From: Terriglobus sp. | Lineage (GTDB): Bacteria; Acidobacteriota; Terriglobia; Terriglobales; Acidobacteriaceae | DNA length: 8,867 nucleotides | Assembly (NCBI GenBank): GCA_023265355.1 | Contig: JAHFTZ010000066.1 | Coordinates: 1-8,867, forward strand | Reading direction: 5' to 3' | Shown here: positions 6,485 through 8,867 of the stretch, one piece after another | Layout of the letters: every line of letters begins with the position of its first letter | How positions within the stretch are numbered: position 1 is the stretch's first letter | The notes under the pieces: generated by a model | Told to the model about the DNA's origin: nothing | Databases searched by the model: none | Seen by the model: the letters and a program-made list of their open reading frames with translations, nothing else | Made by a program: the position numbers and the translations under genes

Positions 6485-7465
6485 TTACTTCCTGCCTTCT
6501 TCGTCGAGCCGATGGAGTTCTTCCTCAAACATCGCACGGACGACTTCTTTCATCGTGTGCTCTGCGCGCCAGCCAAGGTGCGAGTAGGCCTTCGCCGGGT
6601 TCATGCGGCTATGCAGAATCTCGGAAGGCCGGAGAAGGCTGCTGTCCACCGTGACATGCTCCTGCCAATCCTCATCGATGAGCTCGTAGGCTGTGCGAAC
6701 GAACTCCTTCAGCGTGGCGGAGACTCCGGTTGCGATGATGAAGTCTTCCGGAGTCTCCTGCTGTAAGATGCGCCAGATGGCGTCGACATAGTCCGGTGCC
6801 CATCCCCAGTCGCGCTCGATGTCCACGTTTCCCAAGGACAGCATCGCTCCATTTCCGCGCGCCATCTCGGCCACCGCGCGAATGATCTTCCGCGTGACGA
6901 AGCGCTTGGGGCGCAAGGGAGAATCATGGTTGGAGAGCATACCGGTGCAGGCAAACATGCCGTACGCCTCGCGGTAGTTGCTGAACATCCAGTGAGCGGC
7001 GGCCTTGGCCACAGCGTAGGGGCTGCGCGGATTGAAGGGCGCTCGCTCGTCGACGTGTTCGAGACCCGTTTCACCGAAGCACTCGGTCGATCCAGCGTTA
7101 TAGAGCCGGACAGGAAGCCCGGTGAGGCGCACGGATTCCAGGAGATTGAGTCCGCCGAGAGCGATGCTTTCGAAGGTCTCGTGCGGTTGACCGAACGACA
7201 GGCCCACGGAGCTTTGCGCAGCCAGGTTGTACAGTTCCTCCGGCTGGACGCGGCGGAAGAGACTGATGATGCCGCCGATATCACGGAGATTCAGCGAAAC
7301 AAGCTGGACGCGGTCCCTGATACCCAGGAATTCAAGGTTCTCGAAGGAGACCATCTCCGCATCCCGCGAAGTTCCCCACACCTCGTACCCTTTCTCGAGG
7401 AGCAGTTTGGCAAGATAAGCACCATCCTGCCCGGAGATACCACAGATCGAGGCTCGTTTTTCCAC
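6485..7465 (-). CDS. gmd: GDP-mannose 4,6-dehydratase
   Basis: Gmd converts GDP-D-mannose to GDP-4-keto-6-deoxy-D-mannose, precursor of GDP-rhamnose, GDP-fucose and related sugars for surface glycans. It is an extended short-chain dehydrogenase. With the start proposed here it is 326 aa, somewhat shorter than E. coli Gmd (about 370). Visible landmarks are the NADP-binding GISGQDG glycine motif (9-15), STE (126-128), catalytic YAVAK (Y150, K154), SNHDSPLRPKRFVTRKI (178-194), ERDWGWAPDYV (217-227) and PEDFIIATG (239-247). I chose GTG at 7465 because AGGA lies 8 bases upstream and the Rossmann fold begins at once, as in the family. The frame stays open to an ATG at 7561, but that adds 32 residues without family resemblance. 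It is convergent with the kinase and divergent from the oxygenase. No downstream reductase is visible in this window. Confidence 0.92.
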   Translation of the reverse strand: MEKRASICGISGQDGAYLAKLLLEKGYEVWGTSRDAEMVSFENLEFLGIRDRVQLVSLNLRDIGGIISLFRRVQPEELYNLAAQSSVGLSFGQPHETFESIALGGLNLLESVRLTGLPVRLYNAGSTECFGETGLEHVDERAPFNPRSPYAVAKAAAHWMFSNYREAYGMFACTGMLSNHDSPLRPKRFVTRKIIRAVAEMARGNGAMLSLGNVDIERDWGWAPDYVDAIWRILQQETPEDFIIATGVSATLKEFVRTAYELIDEDWQEHVTVDSSLLRPSEILHSRMNPAKAYSHLGWRAEHTMKEVVRAMFEEELHRLDEEGRK

Positions 7466-7473
7466 TCTAGGGT

Positions 7474-7477
7474 TCCT
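7474..7477 (-). promoter_or_regulatory. Ribosome-binding site that sets the gmd GTG start
   Basis: The minus strand reads AGGA followed by 8 bases and then GTG at 7465. This argues for the internal GTG over the ATG at 7561. Confidence 0.6.
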
Positions 7478-7756
7478 ATCCTCGGGCCGCAAAGTTCTAT
7501 AAGGAACACTATATAGCTGGAAATAGATCCCCGCGCTTATGTACGAAAGGGCGGAGCGCATTTACGACGCCGGCTTGATCCAACAAGTTTTGGGAAGCCT
7601 TTCAGCCCCGGTGCGTCATTCCGTGTAGCTGGCCGTTGCATGTACCGAAACAAAGAGGACATGATAAATTGACTGAGTCTGCATGGGTTTTAGCACCTGG
7701 ATTCAGAGCGCGTTTGCGCCCTAATCTTATTCACGGTAAACCCGGATGTTGCTTTT

Positions 7757-7761
7757 GGAGG
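7757..7761 (+). promoter_or_regulatory. Ribosome-binding site of the oxygenase gene
   Basis: GGAGG lies 4 bases before the ATG at 7766 and fixes that start. Confidence 0.75.
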
Positions 7762-7765
7762 TCGC

Positions 7766-8581
7766 ATGAATCGCAAAGAATATGCCGTACTAATACAGGC
7801 TAGGCTCGCAGCTGAAGCGGATCGCATGCGACAGGAATTTCCAGAGAACGCGGTGCAGAGTTGCTACATCGACAATCTCCTGCCGGAAGAACTGGCGCTG
7901 GAGATCTATAAGTCGTTTCCCGATAAGAGCACGATGATGTTGAAGAAAAGTCTACGTGAGAACAAATATGTTGCCGCGCAGATGAACGAATACAACCCCG
8001 TATTGGAAGAGATCGTTTACGCATTTCAGGACCCTGGTGTTCTTAAGCAGGTTGCTGAGATCACGGGCATTCAGGAGATGGTTCCGGATGATCGTCTTTA
8101 TGCGGGAGGGATTAGCTTGATGGCAAAAGGAAATTTCCTTAATCCCCATCTTGATAATTCTCACGATAAAAACCGCGAGATGTATCGCGTTCTCAACTTG
8201 CTCTACTATGTGACTCCCGATTGGAGTCATGAGCAGGGCGGCAATCTGGAGTTGTGGGATAACGGTCCGAAGGACGCTCAACGAGAGATTACCAGTCACT
8301 TTAATCGTCTGGCGCTGATGGCGACCCATGAAAAGTCGTGGCATTCGGTAAGCGAAGTCACAGTTGATCGCTCCCGGTGTTGCGTTTCGAACTACTACTT
8401 CTCCGCCAAGCCGCTTGAGGATCACGAGTATTTCCACGTCACTTCTTTCCGCGGTCGCCCAGAGCAGCCCGTCCGCGATCTGGTGCTACAGGGCGATATT
8501 GCACTACGCCAGGGGATCCGAAAGGTCTTCAAAAAAGGCATCGTTGATAATAAGCATGTCTATGAGAAGACGAAGAGCTAA
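7766..8581 (+). CDS. 2-oxoglutarate/Fe(II)-dependent oxygenase, probable glycan- or surface-associated
   Basis: This 271-aa protein has the double-stranded beta-helix iron triad. H128 and D130 lie in NPHLDNSHDK, the distal histidine is H193 in KSWHSVSEV, and a 2-oxoglutarate-binding arginine follows as R202 or R204 in a DRSRCCVSNYYFS strand. The order and spacing fit the prolyl-4-hydroxylase-like 2OG-Fe(II) oxygenase superfamily. The N-terminal part (about 28-55, YIDNLLPEELALEIYKSFP) looks like the usual lead-in helix of these enzymes. There is no signal peptide or membrane helix, so it is cytosolic. Neighbours are a nucleotide-sugar dehydratase and a glycosyltransferase, so the substrate may be a sugar, lipid-linked glycan or cell-surface precursor; this is inference only. 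Codon use is A/T-richer than in the kdp genes. The family is sure, the substrate unknown. Confidence 0.85.
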   Translation: MNRKEYAVLIQARLAAEADRMRQEFPENAVQSCYIDNLLPEELALEIYKSFPDKSTMMLKKSLRENKYVAAQMNEYNPVLEEIVYAFQDPGVLKQVAEITGIQEMVPDDRLYAGGISLMAKGNFLNPHLDNSHDKNREMYRVLNLLYYVTPDWSHEQGGNLELWDNGPKDAQREITSHFNRLALMATHEKSWHSVSEVTVDRSRCCVSNYYFSAKPLEDHEYFHVTSFRGRPEQPVRDLVLQGDIALRQGIRKVFKKGIVDNKHVYEKTKS

Positions 8582-8679
8582 ATCGAGTCTCACGGAAAAC
8601 CAAAGCTCAGATCACGGTGCCATATAAGTACGGTAAACTGCATTCTCGTGTGCGATAAGAGCGTGGCGAAATAGGAACC
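8582..8679 (+). other. 98-base spacer between oxygenase and glycosyltransferase genes
   Basis: No hairpin with a T-run is seen after the oxygenase stop. TATAAG at 8623-8628 resembles a -10 box, but the upstream 17-base position does not resemble a -35 box. The glycosyltransferase may be co-transcribed with the oxygenase or have a weak promoter here. Confidence 0.3.
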
Positions 8680-8867
8680 ATGCCAAAGGTCAAAAGCTCG
8701 CGCATGCCTACGGTCGGCGTCGTCACCGTAACGCACAACAGTGGCCGGTTCTTCCCGGAGTACCTGCGAGCGCTGGAGCGGCAGACGTTACCGCCGAATC
8801 GAGTCATCGTTGTAGATTCGGGTTCATCCGAGTCACAGTTTCTCGATCTGGCATCGAGCGCATCCCT
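8680..8867 (+). CDS. Family 2 (GT-A) glycosyltransferase, N-terminal 62 codons (runs off right edge)
   Basis: From ATG at 8680 the translation reads MPKVKSSRMPTVGVVTVTHN and continues SGRFFPEYLRALERQTLPPN, then RVIVVDSGSSES, and stays open to the edge. A first beta strand ending in T-x-N-S, a helix with ALERQTLPP, then VIVVDSGSS with the nucleotide-binding Asp is the standard start of GT2 glycosyltransferases, including rhamnosyltransferase-like ones. AGGA lies only 3 bases before ATG 8680. A second in-frame ATG at 8704 begins right before the first strand but has no well-placed ribosome-binding site, so the start is uncertain by 8 codons. Together with gmd it suggests synthesis of a deoxyhexose-containing polysaccharide. 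Donor and acceptor cannot be told. Confidence 0.82.
   Translation, partial: MPKVKSSRMPTVGVVTVTHNSGRFFPEYLRALERQTLPPNRVIVVDSGSSESQFLDLASSAS

Larger units (their letters stand above)
7466..7765. other. 300-base divergent intergenic region between gmd and the oxygenase gene
   Basis: This spacer must hold the promoters for the leftward dehydratase and the rightward oxygenase. An A/T-rich patch at about 7491-7528 contains the perfect palindrome CTATATAG (7509-7516) and a near inverted repeat GTTC-TATAAG-GAAC (7494-7507). On the minus strand, TATAGT (7508-7513) matches 5 of 6 positions of a sigma-70 -10 box, but no acceptable -35 box lies 16-18 bases away. On the plus strand, TTGACT (7669-7674) resembles a -35 box without a convincing -10. 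I see no tRNA, riboswitch, terminator or small ORF with a good ribosome-binding site. Confidence 0.45.

Noticed and set aside
6926..7516. Plus-strand open frame of 196 codons opposite gmd
   Set aside because: The opposite strand encodes conserved dehydratase motifs throughout, so this frame is a shadow.
7466..7561. N-terminal extension of gmd from ATG 7561
   Set aside because: The 32 extra residues have no resemblance to the family, while GTG 7465 has a ribosome-binding site and starts directly before the Rossmann motif.

Overview
The window is bacterial chromosomal DNA from a moderately high-GC Gram-negative organism. Evidence for an outer membrane is a signal-peptide-bearing beta-barrel protein that ends in phenylalanine. 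The OmpL-like barrel, the split KdpD and the overall codon use make me favour Acidobacteriota (class Terriglobia, e.g. Granulicella/Terriglobus-like). That is inference from memory, with no marker gene to prove it.

Positions 1-5012 form one leftward (minus-strand) high-affinity potassium locus. In transcription order it holds a stand-alone KdpD N-terminal module (KdpD ATP-binding + Usp domains), KdpE overlapping it by one base (TAATG), an OmpL-like outer-membrane barrel protein, a 33-aa single-span peptide, KdpF (28 aa, GTG start), and KdpA, which runs off the left edge. kdpB and kdpC are expected just outside. The last three starts are packed together: the 33-aa ORF overlaps kdpF by 8 bases, and the kdpF stop abuts the kdpA ATG.

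At 5027 a plus-strand gene encodes the missing half of KdpD: four-helix DUF4118 membrane domain, GAF-like region, HisKA and HATPase. KdpD is therefore split into two complete polypeptides on opposite strands, with 14 bases between their start codons. In-frame stops upstream on both sides show that neither gene can start further upstream. This divergent split sensor, with a barrel gene inserted between kdpDE and kdpFA, is the most unusual feature of the window.

From 6473 to the right edge the content changes to surface-glycan functions: a GDP-mannose 4,6-dehydratase (minus, convergent with the kinase), a 300-base divergent spacer, a 2-oxoglutarate/Fe(II) oxygenase (plus), and the first 62 codons of a family 2 glycosyltransferase (plus). 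The oxygenase is visibly richer in A/T codons than the kdp genes, which suggests a separately acquired polysaccharide cluster. No rRNA, tRNA, CRISPR array or insertion sequence was seen.
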